Below are positions 1 to 10,363 of a stretch of 64,000 bases of DNA, in pieces. The stretch is from Tieghemiomyces parasiticus (lineage: Eukaryota; Kickxellomycota; Dimargaritomycetes; Dimargaritales; Dimargaritaceae). Every line of letters starts with the position of its first letter. The first letter of the stretch is position 1. The position numbers and the translations under genes were made by a program. The stretch is from positions 1 through 64,000 of the forward strand of contig JANBPT010000103.1 in the NCBI GenBank assembly GCA_027575765.1, read 5' to 3'. The notes under the pieces are model-generated. The model did no database searches. It had not been told where the DNA came from and was given only the letters and a program-made list of their open reading frames with translations.

Positions 1-84
1 TGCGAAGTTAAGGGCCAATCAGCCAATTTAGTACTAAGGTGGGTGACCACTTGGGAATAGTTGGTGCCGCAACTTTTAATTTTT
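1..84 (+). rRNA. 5S rRNA gene, 3' part (cut by window edge)
   Basis: The first 75 bases match the 3' two thirds of a eukaryotic 5S rRNA. Landmarks in order are GAAGTTAAG, TTAGTACT, GTGGGTGACC, TTGGGAA and GGTGCCGCAA, with the family's normal spacing (32 nt from GAAG to AGTACT). T-rich sequence follows, as expected of a Pol III terminator. The 5' part lies outside the window. It could be a working dispersed 5S gene or a 5S-derived copy carried in a repeat; the missing 5' end prevents a decision. Confidence 0.8.
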
Positions 85-189
85 GCTCAGATGACAGTCA
101 GCTTTGCCTGGGATTAGTATTATGACGTCACTATTACAACCTGGATATAATGAGCTAGAGAGTACCCAGGAGCATCACGTAGGAATCAC

Positions 190-717
190 TCCCCAAACTT
201 AGAGTTACTAAGGCGCCAACTATATCTATTGTAGAGGTAATACCCAAGTGGAAAAGGCACTAGTATTACCTGCCACAGCATCCACTTAACCCAGGGAAAC
301 ATCACAGAGGTTGGGATGACAAGAACAATGGTCTCTTGAGGACATGACCTCAAGAACAATAGGACAGGTTGCATAATTAGTCAGCAACAAGTCTAGACAA
401 TAGGACAACCATCTAGATGTCTCTAGGGGGTTGGACTCATGACCATATGATCAAAGGCAATGTATCCTTAAGTGCTACTGCCAGGGAAGGCTAAGGGTAG
501 CTAGTGAGGAAACCTGTGCAGGATTTCCCATACACTACAGTAGAATTTCCCATGCTATACAGGGGGACCTCTATACATGGGTGGGCAGCAGTGGATACCT
601 TGCAGATACCATTCTCACAAGTGGCAAGGCTATTATACCTAAACAAGACATACTGGTGGGTATATCAAGTGGTAAAGAACCTTCAGGAGACCCAACAAAG
701 TGAGGGCTCCACATAAT
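190..717 (+). repeat. Repeat A1, LTR-like element, direct copy
   Basis: This stretch is repeated in inverted orientation at about 6222-6720 (A2). The match is very close over 440-716 and patchier to about 190. A1 carries an extra ~40 bp near 362-404, flanked by a repeated CAATAGGACA, which A2 lacks. Both copies contain a short open frame of about 62 codons with nearly the same peptide (504-716 here). No transposase or polymerase domain is visible, so it is best read as a solo LTR or non-autonomous element. Exact ends and target duplications were not found. Confidence 0.7.
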
Positions 718-1308
718 GTGGTGCTAGGCCCTAGATGGTGGTCTTTGGTTGGGCTGTACGCAACAACAGTCTGTGCCCAATGGCAAGTCAAGGGAAAAAA
801 TGGCAAAAGGCGGGTTGTTTACTAAAGCTGTTAACATAAATAGTATGGGACTGTTGCGGCATCTGACTACTACCAGAATAAAAATAGAATAAATAAAGTT
901 GTACTCAAAATATCAAAAACTGAAAATTGACTGGTGAGCCCTTGCCTAACTGCGTGGGCTTGCTTCTATACTCATGAGTGGGGAAAGGATCTACATCCCC
1001 CTGCATCCCTTGTGTAATCTTAAACCTTGTTCTTGGCTTTCCCCCCCCCCACAAGTGGTTAGTTAGTTGTTAATGCTTTCCCCATATTGGTGTGCCCATT
1101 AGATGCCTTCAAGAGGCAAAGCGGGTGTTGGCATCACAATAAATGTTAAGTGGGCCAGTATCTGGAAGCTGGTCCCGCCTTTGAAAGAACCTCCAGGTCA
1201 AAGTAGAGAGTTCAGGAATATACAGTTGGACCAGCGCTGTCCAAATCTGTAACGCAAAGTTCAGTAGGTTAACTATTGACGGAGAAACCCTCAAATAAAA
1301 TCTATAAA
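718..1308. other. Transposon-derived AT-rich spacer, no gene seen
   Basis: The sequence is AT-rich and CpG-poor, with a run of ten C at 1041-1050. No ORF resembles a known protein. It lies between repeats A1 and B1 and is probably decayed transposon sequence. Confidence 0.5.
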
Positions 1309-1448
1309 TGTTTACCAACAAGCAAGCTTAAGGGAATATTGGTAATAGACTTTACTAGCAAGATAGTGCCAACGGATGGCACTATGGGATAGGAATTGGG
1401 GAATAAGCTGCCAGGCCCTGTGTTGCATACTTTGGCCTGGCTTATATA

Positions 1449-2741
1449 CAGGTGCCTCAAATTATTGTGAGGATTTCTAAGTCAAATTAGTTTAATTCAA
1501 TAAAGCTTCCACCACTCTGTACCACTTGGCGAGCTCTTTCTATCCATCTATCAAAACAGGATCTATAGTCATTTGGCTGGAGCCTGGCTAACTGCAATTG
1601 CCAGGCGTCCATGGCCGCCTCCACTGTGCTGAACTTCTTGCCCCTCAGCCGCTGTTTGATATTCCTGAACAGCCAGAAGTCGCAGGGGGCCAGATCAGGA
1701 CTGTAAGGAGGGGCTGGCAGAAGTTTGAGTTTAGAGTTGGAAATGTAGGCCTATGTAGCTGCAGCACAATGCAGTGGTGCATTATCATGGTGAAGCCGCA
1801 GGGGGTGATGGTCCAGACTTCCACGTGCCTCCACCCAGGCCTGGACCATGGGCTTCAGCCTATACTCTACATAGAGTTTGGCGGAGACCTTGACACCTGG
1901 GGGCATGACGCTCAGGTGTAATAGGCCACGCCTGGTGAAATAAATGGTCAACATCACCTTGGGTGTGGTACAACCTTGGCGGGTCTCAGTTGGGATAGGG
2001 CCACCTTTAGGGCACCACCTCTGGCGATTGGAGCCAGTAGGAGGATCATAAAGGTACACCCAAGTCTTGTCACCTGTGACAATGGAGTCCAGTAGGTAGT
2101 CATTGGCCCCATCAAATTTCTCCAGGAACTCAGTGGCAAAATGTACCCGCTTGTGGCGCTGGTTGTTGGTGAGGTTGTGGGGGATCCAGCAATTGAAATA
2201 GCTGTGCAACCCCATGTCCCTGCGCAGGACATTGCGTATGGTACTAGGGGAAGTGTGGCAGGCCCAGGCCAACTGCTCAACAGTAAGTCGAGGGTCTTCC
2301 CCCAGCCACCTCAGGATTATGTCCCCATAATATGCACCAATGTCATCTGATGGGCGGCCAGAATGAGGGTCATCTGCAAAAGAGCAGTGACCTGTGCAAA
2401 AGCAAGCCAGCCACCTGTAGATGGTGGAGTGGCTAGGGGCAGCTGAGCCCAGCTTGGATGTCAAAATGTTAAAAACATCATCTGCCTTGCGGTCCTCCAG
2501 ATAGTAATTATAAATGAGGACCCGCACATCACGCCTGGTAAACTTGGGTGGAGTGGGGGAGGGGGTTTGAGAAGTAGACATGATGGACGGTTAAAAAAGC
2601 AAGCTGTGAAGTCAAAAATGGTTCAATCCTGGAGTGGTTTATACCAATCGACTCAGCATCATTGACTCTCTTAGGTTTCATCTGAAACACTGCGATCTGA
2701 GGCCTCCCACTCAAAAACCTCACAATTATTTGAGGCACCTG
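1449..2741 (-). mobile_element. mariner-family DNA transposon (DD34D), 1293 bp
   Basis: This is a complete Tc1/mariner element. The terminal inverted repeats start CAGGTGCCTCAAATWATTG and match over 24 bp with one difference (W = T at the left end, A at the right). A TA dinucleotide flanks both ends (1447-1448 and 2742-2743), the target duplication expected of this superfamily. It sits inside LTR-like repeat B1. Copy B2 shows the uninterrupted site TTATATACTAT, which confirms both boundaries. It keeps more CpG than the surrounding repeats, which suggests a younger arrival. Confidence 0.95.
1487..2581 (-). pseudogene. mariner transposase with one in-frame amber stop
   Basis: From ATG at 2581 to TAA at 1489-1487 the frame is 365 codons including the stop, interrupted only by TAG at codon 277 (1753-1751). 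The N-terminal half is a helix-turn-helix region for end binding. Family motifs are WIPHNLT, TGDKTWVY (first Asp), HHDNAPLH (second Asp, 94 residues on) and YSPDLAPCDFWLF (third Asp). Exactly 34 residues, counting the amber, separate the last two Asp, which defines a mariner DD34D catalytic triad. Because the frame is otherwise intact over 364 codons, a single nonsense change is the simplest reading, unless the stop is read through or is a sequencing error. The truncated product would lack the third catalytic Asp and so be inactive. Confidence 0.92.
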
Positions 2742-2925
2742 TACTATAACTATAATAGATGATCTACGCTAATTGGTGGAGGACCTGGCTGGTCCTCCGC
2801 CTCATCCGGGCCTCTCCCCAAGGTCGCCCGGTCTCTTTCCTTTCTTTTCTTTTAACGGTTGTATAGGCGCGGCCTATTACAGCTCCTTAAAGGGAGAAGC
2901 CGTGCTCGGCTGCACGTAAACATGG

Positions 2926-2998
2926 GCCTTCTTGGCTCAGTTGGCAGAGCGTGTGCCTAGTAAGCACAAGGTCATCAGTTCGATTCTGGTAGAAGGCA
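2926..2998 (+). tRNA. tRNA-Thr (anticodon AGT)
   Basis: A full cloverleaf folds by eye. Acceptor GCCTTCT pairs with AGAAGGC, followed by discriminator A. The D stem is GCTC/GAGC, the anticodon stem TGTGC/GCACA with loop CTAGTAA (AGT at loop positions 3-5), and the T stem ATCAG/CTGGT with one T:G pair around TTCGATT. There is no intron, and a TTTTT-containing run follows within a few bases (3001-3007). LTR-like repeat B1 ends directly upstream. Confidence 0.95.
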
Positions 2999-5900
2999 AT
3001 CTTTTTGTTTATAGCACTTATAGCACAAGTATCGTTTTGGGTTGGTGCCTATGTCGTATTGATGTACGTGGTATATATGCAAGTAGCAACTAAAATTTTC
3101 CCATTCCTGCTGAGGACAAATTGTCGCTGTAAATAGACTGTACAATGTATGTCAATTTTGTTAACCTAGTACAGATTCAATATACACCAGCCTCTCAACT
3201 TTTGAAATGCCTTGTATCTGTTGAGTTTGGATGGTCGTAAGTGCTGATATAGGAAAGGATACTAGGGGGATGCCATTGTGTCGGAATTCAAGAGCTCTCA
3301 TCAAGATGGGGAGTTCTGTTGTTTGCACATGTGTTAAGTTTGGTTATTCTGGAAGAATCAAGGCAGTGTAATAACAACATATATCAACCAATGGAAAGTT
3401 GGAGATTAAGGAATGTTCTGGTGGGGTTGTGTGGCTGTGATAGGCATGGAATGGTCCTACCAATCTAAATAAATGAGTGGCTGCTGTTAATCTTTATTGA
3501 TACCAACTTGGAACTCTCAATATGGTAAAGGCTGGCATCTAGGCTGTGTTGGTGTTGTGCTGGGGTAGAGAGGTTTCCTATATGGTCATCTATCAGCCTA
3601 GGTAAGTGTTCTACATCCTTGCCACTGTATTTGCAGAATGCACTTTTTGCCCCAGTCAATGGTTGACAGCAACTGCCTATTGGCCTTGTCCCCCTACCTT
3701 ATATATTCAACTTTTATTAATTTTTCCTTTTCATGCCATGTGTGGTTGTCAAGTAGCTCCTTGCAGAAGCCACCCATTCATCTCACACTCCAAACTGCCA
3801 CCACTGACTTTACTGCCTAATCAGTGAAGTAGCAAGTCACCAAGTTCATCTCCACCACTACCATCTTCACCAAAACCTGACTTCTATTCAGCAGCATTTC
3901 AACTTTTTTCCACCTTACAAACTAGAACAAGTTCTATTTGCCCTCCCAATTAGGCAACACCTAGCAGTGACCAGAAAAATGTTTTAACCCATGTCCACAA
4001 GTCCCACTGGCAATATAAGCTGGTGAAGGAATCCCTTAGTAAAATAATTGTTATCTTCTTATATTTTATCACTACACCAATCTACCCCCCCTGGTTTCCT
4101 ACCTCCCATGCCAGGACTACATGTAAGCAGTAATACATTGGTTTCTTCCCCTGGCCCTTGACTATTCTTCTTCCAAACTTTGACAGGCTTGAGGCTCACC
4201 TGTGAGGAAGGCAGGACCAAGCAGGCACTTGGGAATAATGTCAAGGGTTGTAAAGTAAACTGCAGTTTCTTGGTTACTTATGCTATGGCTATCCTTTGTA
4301 CCCAGCTTAAACCTGAACTGACCACTACCAACTGTAGGTGGACTGCCATCCTGGGCTGGTGCATTGGACTCCTTGAGGCTTTTTGCATCTTGAACAATGC
4401 CATAGATGCATTCATTTTCCATCAAGGACAACCACAATGCTATTATAAGCTGGAGGTTGGTACAGTTGCAATAACAATACATTCATTATGGAGACATACG
4501 TCTACTTAATTCTAAAAAACAACAACTTGTGTGCCAATTTGCTCTTTACTTACCTAGTTAAGCTAGTCCGTAATAAGAAATCCAAGGCTGAACTGTCCTA
4601 AAGGCTCCACCTCATCACCACTCCTAAGGATAATGTGAACCTCAACCAGTCCTTAATAGATAAGCACCAGTATACTGTGCACCCCAAGGCCGTATAGTAC
4701 CTGTTTGCACTCCCCATCACCATGGTCCTTGTGCTGGTTGGCTTCTTGGACTCAGGGGTGTTCCAGCAGGCTGAGGCCCTCCTACTACTATTGGGCAATA
4801 ATTTGTGTATTCAAGGCAATTCATTTGTGGAATAATATAAAGCTCTGAGGTGATAATACAATATAAAAAAGGTAAAGGCTACATGTCAGTTTATCATTTA
4901 ATTGAGGTGGCTGGCAGATTGGTCTTTTATATTCCTTCTAATCACTATGACCATATGGCATTGGGCAGCAGCAGCCATGTGAAACACCATAAGGAAAAGC
5001 ATAAAGAGAACATAGCCTAGAAAAGGTGGGTAGACAGCAAAGGCAGGATAGCATAAGACCAATTGTATCATTATGAAAGGAATGCAAAGTACAACATTGA
5101 CTAACTTGGCTAATCATTATCATATTGCCAATCTGGGTGAGAGGTCACTGTTCCCAATGCTATCATGAAGCAGCAACTATTCTGACCATAACTACCTCCT
5201 TTACCCCCTTGCAAATTCTGCCACTTAGTAGATCAGTTTATTGTTCATTGTACAGCCTTGCCAAGGCCAGGACCCTGGTGTGGTGATTGGGAACCACTAC
5301 ATTAGATTGTCTCAGGGTAAAGTCCAAGTCTACTATTTCAGAACCATAAATTCTGTGATAGTAGAAAAGCCTTTTGGTTATGGTATTAAACTTGGGCCTA
5401 ATATCAGCACACCTGGCATGTACCATGCAAATTAACTATCTATATAAGTCATAGAAAACATTGCATAATATAGACATTGTACAATCTCACCTTATCCTAA
5501 TGTATTCATACCCTGGCTTTTTATCATACCACATTAAGACCATAAATGAGGAGTACTAAAAGATTGTCCAGAGTTTGTGCAAGGCTGCTGGTTGGAAGCC
5601 ATTACATATGCCTTGGACCATTGTTATCAGATTTTACATTGCTAAGGCAGTTTGTAAAGAAAGGGAATTGGAAACATCATGAAAAAAATATAGGAGAAAG
5701 AGCAGGACAGACAGAAAAATCATGGTATCAGAAATTGTCTAGGCGTTGGGTGGGTAATTTGATTCACAGCAAAGCTCATATTAGCCCAGACAGGGGTGTC
5801 ATCACTGCAACTGTGCCTTCAAGACTAAAGAAGAGGTAATTATATCTTTGTAAGCTTACTGTAAAGGGCAGTTAATTACTGTTCTAATCAATCTAGATTC

Positions 5901-6144
5901 CAGTTTACCACATCATGGACCCCCTCTCAATCTCCACCTCCTTATTGAGTCCAACACCTCATTATCCTGCACCAGCAGCCCAATTACCTTGACTCTAGCC
6001 ACCAAGGGATTACCAATATCTAGTGGTGGCAGTTAGCTCCTCTGCTTCAGTTCCAGTAGACTATGCATTGGGAAATGGTTTGTACTTGTACTTTGACATG
6101 GCTTTCACAACGCAATCCGTATATACTGTGGTGAGGGGCAAAAG
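2999..6144. other. CpG-depleted, transposon-derived region without recognisable genes
   Basis: About 3.1 kb of AT-rich sequence with short ORFs only (up to about 109 codons); none resembles a known family. CpG is nearly absent: one in about 1080 bp at 3421-4500 and one in about 660 bp at 5101-5760, although TG and CA are common. This is the footprint of long-term cytosine methylation and deamination, so the region is best read as old, decayed mobile-element sequence. A reading at 3465-3659 (-) has a faint zinc-finger look but is too weak to call. Confidence 0.6.
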
Positions 6145-6218
6145 TGTCAATGTCCGGGCTCGAACCGGAGACCTTACGCGTGTGAGGCGTACGTGATAAC
6201 CAACTACACCACACTGAC
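6145..6218 (-). tRNA. tRNA-Val (anticodon CAC)
   Basis: On the minus strand a complete cloverleaf is visible. Acceptor GTCAGTG pairs with CATTGAC (one G:T), discriminator A. The D arm starts GTGTAGTTGGTTATCAC, the anticodon stem is TACGC/GCGTA with loop CTCACAC (CAC), and the T arm is TCCGG TTCGAGC CCGGA. No intron. CpGs survive here although the surrounding sequence has lost them. Repeat A2 ends within a few bases to about 15 bases upstream of the 5' end. Confidence 0.95.
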
Positions 6219-6221
6219 TAC

Positions 6222-6720
6222 ATTTCTTTAGAGTCCTCACTTTGTTAAGTTTCTTGAAGGTTCTTTACCACTTGATATACCCGCCAGTATGTCTTGTTTT
6301 GGTATAACAGCCTTGCTACTTGTGAGAATGGCATCTGCAAGGTATCCACTGCTGCCCACCCATATATAGAGGTCCCCCTGTATAGCATGGGAAATTCTAC
6401 TGTAGTGTATGGGAAATCCTGCATAGGCCCCCTCACTAGCTACCCTTGGCCTACCCTGGCAGTAGCACTTTAGGTTACATTGCCCTTGGTCATATGGTCA
6501 TGAGACCCACCTCCTAGAGACATCTAGATGGTTGTCCTATTGTTCTTGAGGTCATGTCCTCTAGAGACCATTGTTCTGTCCCAGCAACCTTTGTCTTGCC
6601 ACCTGGGATTAAGTGGTAGTAATTGCAGGCATTATCAATGCCATTATCATTTGGGTATTTACCTTATCATATATATACCCTGAGCATCTACTCTTCTATG
6701 TTCTGGGAGTGTTTCCCCTG
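6222..6720 (-). repeat. Repeat A2, LTR-like element, inverted copy
   Basis: Reverse-strand copy of A1. The match is close over about 6235-6550 and weaker to about 6720. It contains the same ~62-codon open frame at 6245-6436 with only a few substitutions. Its end faces the 5' end of tRNA-Val, just as the end of B1 faces tRNA-Thr. Lacking the ~40-bp insert of A1, it probably represents the ancestral arrangement at that point. Confidence 0.7.
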
Positions 6721-6885
6721 CCTTGCCTCCAGGCAACCCTTTAGAGTTTCCCTTGGTTTCATTTGTACTTTCCTTGTCCCAAGTATGTCTACCTTTAATG
6801 AAGCTCATCCCCCCCCACCTATTAAGATTGTGATTAGGCTACTGAAATATCTGACCTTAGGGTCTAATATCTAGGTAGCCTTCAC

Positions 6886-7203
6886 ATTTCTGTGAAGCTA
6901 AGCATGGCTTCTCCCTTTGAAGAGCTGTAATAGGCCGCGCCTATACACATAATGAAAGAAAAGACAAAAAGAGAATTGAATGACCTCTGGAAGAGGTCCG
7001 GGAGAGATGGGGGCCTAGCCAGGCCCTTAACCAATAACCGTAGATCATTTATATTCAGCCATAGTATATAAGCCGGGCCCAAGTATGCAACACAGGGCCC
7101 GGCAGCTTTTTTCTGTATTCTTGTCCCATAGTGCCATCCGTCCGCACTATTGCTCTAAGTAAAACCTAGTATCAATATTCCCCTAAGCTCATTTACCATT
7201 ACA
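6886..7203 (-). repeat. Repeat B2, LTR-like element, uninterrupted inverted copy
   Basis: Reverse-strand copy of B1 without the mariner, about 318 bp. It shows the empty target TTATATACTAT. Just upstream of that TATA-like stretch (7073-7105) is a hairpin with arms GCCGGGCCC and GGGCCCGGC. It keeps more CpG than its left neighbour and marks the boundary between CpG-poor transposon sequence and CpG-normal sequence to the right. Ends are placed by alignment with B1, to within about 5 bp. Confidence 0.75.
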
Positions 7204-10200
7204 CGTTGTAGGTTTTCTTTGTGCGGCAACTCCTATAATAGTTGTCTGATTTCTCTTGGTGCTACAGATTCGGATACCCCAGTTCCGACTGTATATTTCC
7301 GAACACTCCTCTTCGTCTCAAAGGTTCTTTTGAAAGCGGAACCGGTCTTCACATCTCGGCCCGCTTTACAATTTGCGGTGAACAATAGCAGTTCAGCCTC
7401 TCAAGTACGTTGTAATAAATGGGGATATTTAAAAGTTACGTGTCGAATTCGGTCGAAAATAAGGAAAGTGGTTTTTAATGCTGTCGTTAATTGTAAGGCG
7501 AGGCTCACGCCTTTTATACTCGAAAAAAGAGAAGCTTAATCGGCAAACAAGGATGAAGGACAGCTGGTAAAGGTTCCTTTGACAAAGTGACAAATCTGAT
7601 ATCTATCACTTGGGATCGGAGTCAAAGGTTTGTCCGAACCTGATAAACGAAAGTATAATCGATTTATCAAAACTAAATAGGTAAAGTGATAAAGGGGTTT
7701 TTAGGCCCCGCGCACAACATATTTCTGTTGTGATGAGGGCACCTTTACTACCGACTACCAACCCCCCTGATACTCTCACTAATTATCATTACGGGGTACC
7801 TATAGTCCGCTGGTCTACCGCAGGCTATTACATTCTCGTATTCTTTACCCTCCTTTCTTGATATTATTAACATTGATCCGCCTCTATTTCATTATTCCAT
7901 GATTAACTCCGCCATTATATATCTTTGATAGCAACATCGTCGTTCTCTTTACACCTACTGTATTTTCTTTACTATTTACTGCCACCATCCTTTTAAAAGA
8001 ACACCAGCTTTGCACGCCATAATAGAGACAAGTATTCAATGCTTTATTCATCGTATATCTCCCAGCCACCCGTTGAAATTCTCTATACACCATCACACAA
8101 TGTTTAACATGATGAAAGCTGTGAAATTTGTATTTATTTTCCAAATAATAATAATATCGAAAATAACTCGAAAACTATGGTACATACACGGTTGCGACCT
8201 GCACTGCATTTACCAGTGCCTCAGGGGCTATCAAATGATACTGGTCTCGCTCATAAAGGAGCGGACCGGAAATTTGAGGCTTCCTTATAAGATGGTGGTA
8301 ACCATTAGTTGGGTGTAACCTAGTGATACTATAAAGCAAGTATAAGCAGCTGTGGTGGGCGAGATCCTGAGGGGTAGTTTATTGCAAATACGTGCAAGCT
8401 AGATAAATGTTAAGCTAAGGACATTAGTGGCTAGGTTTGTAGGGTTATATAACCGGGAAATGTGTGGAGGGTCGGGTGTTGGTTGGGTCTTGGTAGTTAG
8501 TTATGAAGGGGCGGTGGCTGTTCCCGTATGGCGTCGCGGTGGCTTGCAGGGCTCTGTGGAGCGTCGGCTTTTGGATACTGACAGCAACCCTAGAGTAAAG
8601 TAATACACATTTTTGAATGAAGAGTGGTATTTTTGGTCTATGTTACGCCTTCTAAGCAGCCCAGTGGTATTAGTTGCTGTTGTCAGCTAAGGCAAAAGGT
8701 ATACATTTGTGGTAGATCTAGATTTAATAAGGTTGAACTTCGGTGTTAATTTGTAATGACCAATGACATTGTAGTTAAGGATATTCATAATACAACGCCA
8801 CCAGCCCATTATAATTACATTTCATTGATCGCCTCATCTTTCACTTGCTTGGATGGTGAAAATTATGCTGACCATAAACGACTTGAAATGCGTTTAACGG
8901 CTAGGCCATATACTACCTGCAACAAGAGTGGATAGTCCGTCGCCGTGGTGAATATTTATCTGAATATTAATGCAGCGAAGGGACTAACCCCTGCCATACG
9001 GATGCACTCTAATGTTGAAGGGCCATGGCCTGTCCCCCTTGCCGTTTCATTCCTACAATTATGATTGCACTTCGCGCATTCTAACCACCACATTCGTCGT
9101 AGCGGCGTATTAGATACAGTCAGCTCATGAGTAAACCACTGAATTTCTAATGACAAGCGGAACGCAATCGGACCGGAGGGACGGGTGAAGCTAGTTCTCA
9201 AACGTGAGGCAACTGGCGAAGAGGAAGGTTTCGACAAGTCGTTCACCATGTAAGCGGATGTACGCAATACACAAACGCACTATCAGGAAGCAGTATCCTG
9301 ATTTGAAGGCGTAGGGATATGAATAGACCACTGGGTATGACTGGCTGCGTTTTGCCGTATGGGAAGCCCGGTACATGGCGCGCAGCCGCCCAGGAGCAGA
9401 TGTATTCAAGTCGGACCGACCCCAAGTTCGTGAGGTATCTGTCCCGTTTTACCGGCCTACGGTGTTGGGTGAAACCGGGAATGTAGGCTGAAAGAAGCAA
9501 CAGGGAGTGCGAAGTGAACGAGGCGAATCCGTGGATAGGTTGGAGTGGACACCACTTTTTCGGTTCATCAAGAGGCTGATCCTGAGGAAGTGTGTGGAAG
9601 TGAGTATCCACCAATACTGAGTATAGGTACCACCGGTGGAGTGAGGACGACGACCCAACGGCTGACTGCGCTCCCATGACTCCGATTGGCTCCCTCGCAA
9701 CTCCTATGCATCCTCTCCAACAGTCAGCAGTGGGGACTCAATTTGAGAGGATATCTGTGGATGGAGGTAAGAAATGGGGTCGACGCTTACAGGCTGGCTG
9801 CTACAAGGAGGGAGAACGCCGCCCCCCAGCACTTGATATAGAACGGTATCATTTCTTGCCGTCCTTTTTTCTCACCGCAAATCCTCGGGGGGTGAGGAAT
9901 GTTGGACACGGCGGTCTGAAGGGATTCTCACCTGCTGGAGGGGGAGTTACGAGTACTATTCAGTTCTGGGAGCCGCATCGTGAAGTTTTGTCTACAGTTA
10001 AGGCAGTTTAGAAATTAAGCGGACACTTGCCAGATGGTTTTTGTCCGTTGTATCCGCCGAGTTAATGTCAGGCCTTTTGGCCTCCGCCCTGCCTGGCTCC
10101 GAGGATCATGGATGTCGTACCAAAGAAATTGCCTTAAGATTGTCTTGATTGGTGACCATACTACATTAGGTTACTTTATTCGGTCCAACGTGCCCAAGGG

Positions 10201-10363
10201 TAAGTCCGGGACAGTTTGGAACGATCGAATGGAAGAGACGGGATCCGTAATGAAATGAAATAAGTTGGGGAGGGTAATACAACCGATAACCACGACCTAT
10301 CGGTGTGAACTAGATGCGTGGAAAACCACTTCATCATAATGCAGAGTCAGGATCATAGAATGC
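7204..10363. other. Non-coding region, no gene supported
   Basis: Base and CpG composition is ordinary from about 7220 onward. The longest ORF (9243-9677, -, 144 codons) and several of 60-110 codons have no domain, signal peptide or codon bias like the real genes nearby, and they overlap on both strands. No tRNA or other RNA gene was recognised. Confidence 0.5.

Larger units (their letters stand above)
1309..2922 (+). repeat. Repeat B1, LTR-like element split by a mariner insertion
   Basis: B1 is homologous, inverted, to about 6886-7203 (B2). The left part is about 1309-1448 and the right part 2742-2922; removing the mariner and one TA gives about 319 bp, the length of B2. Shared landmarks are GGATGGCACTATGGGA, the TGTGTTGCATACTT loop between GC-rich arms, TTATATACTAT, GATCTACG, the GC-rich CCTGGC block, GGCGCGGCCTATTACAGCTC and AAAGGGAGAAGCC. 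It begins with TG and ends in AACA, typical of an LTR, but no clear target duplication flanks it. The right end stops three bases before tRNA-Thr. Confidence 0.75.

Noticed and set aside
1598..1921. 107-codon plus-strand ORF inside the mariner
   Set aside because: Antisense shadow of the transposase frame.
3465..3659. Weak zinc-finger-like peptide (CKYSGKD...H...) suggesting a transposase remnant
   Set aside because: The second Cys is missing and no further transposase motif is found nearby.
6800..6885. Possible degenerate tRNA next to repeat B2, by analogy with B1
   Set aside because: A GGCTAC/GTAGCC pair exists but only 44 nt apart, with no T-loop; no cloverleaf forms.
9243..9677. 144-codon minus-strand ORF
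   Set aside because: No signal peptide, domain or codon bias; overlaps two other random frames.
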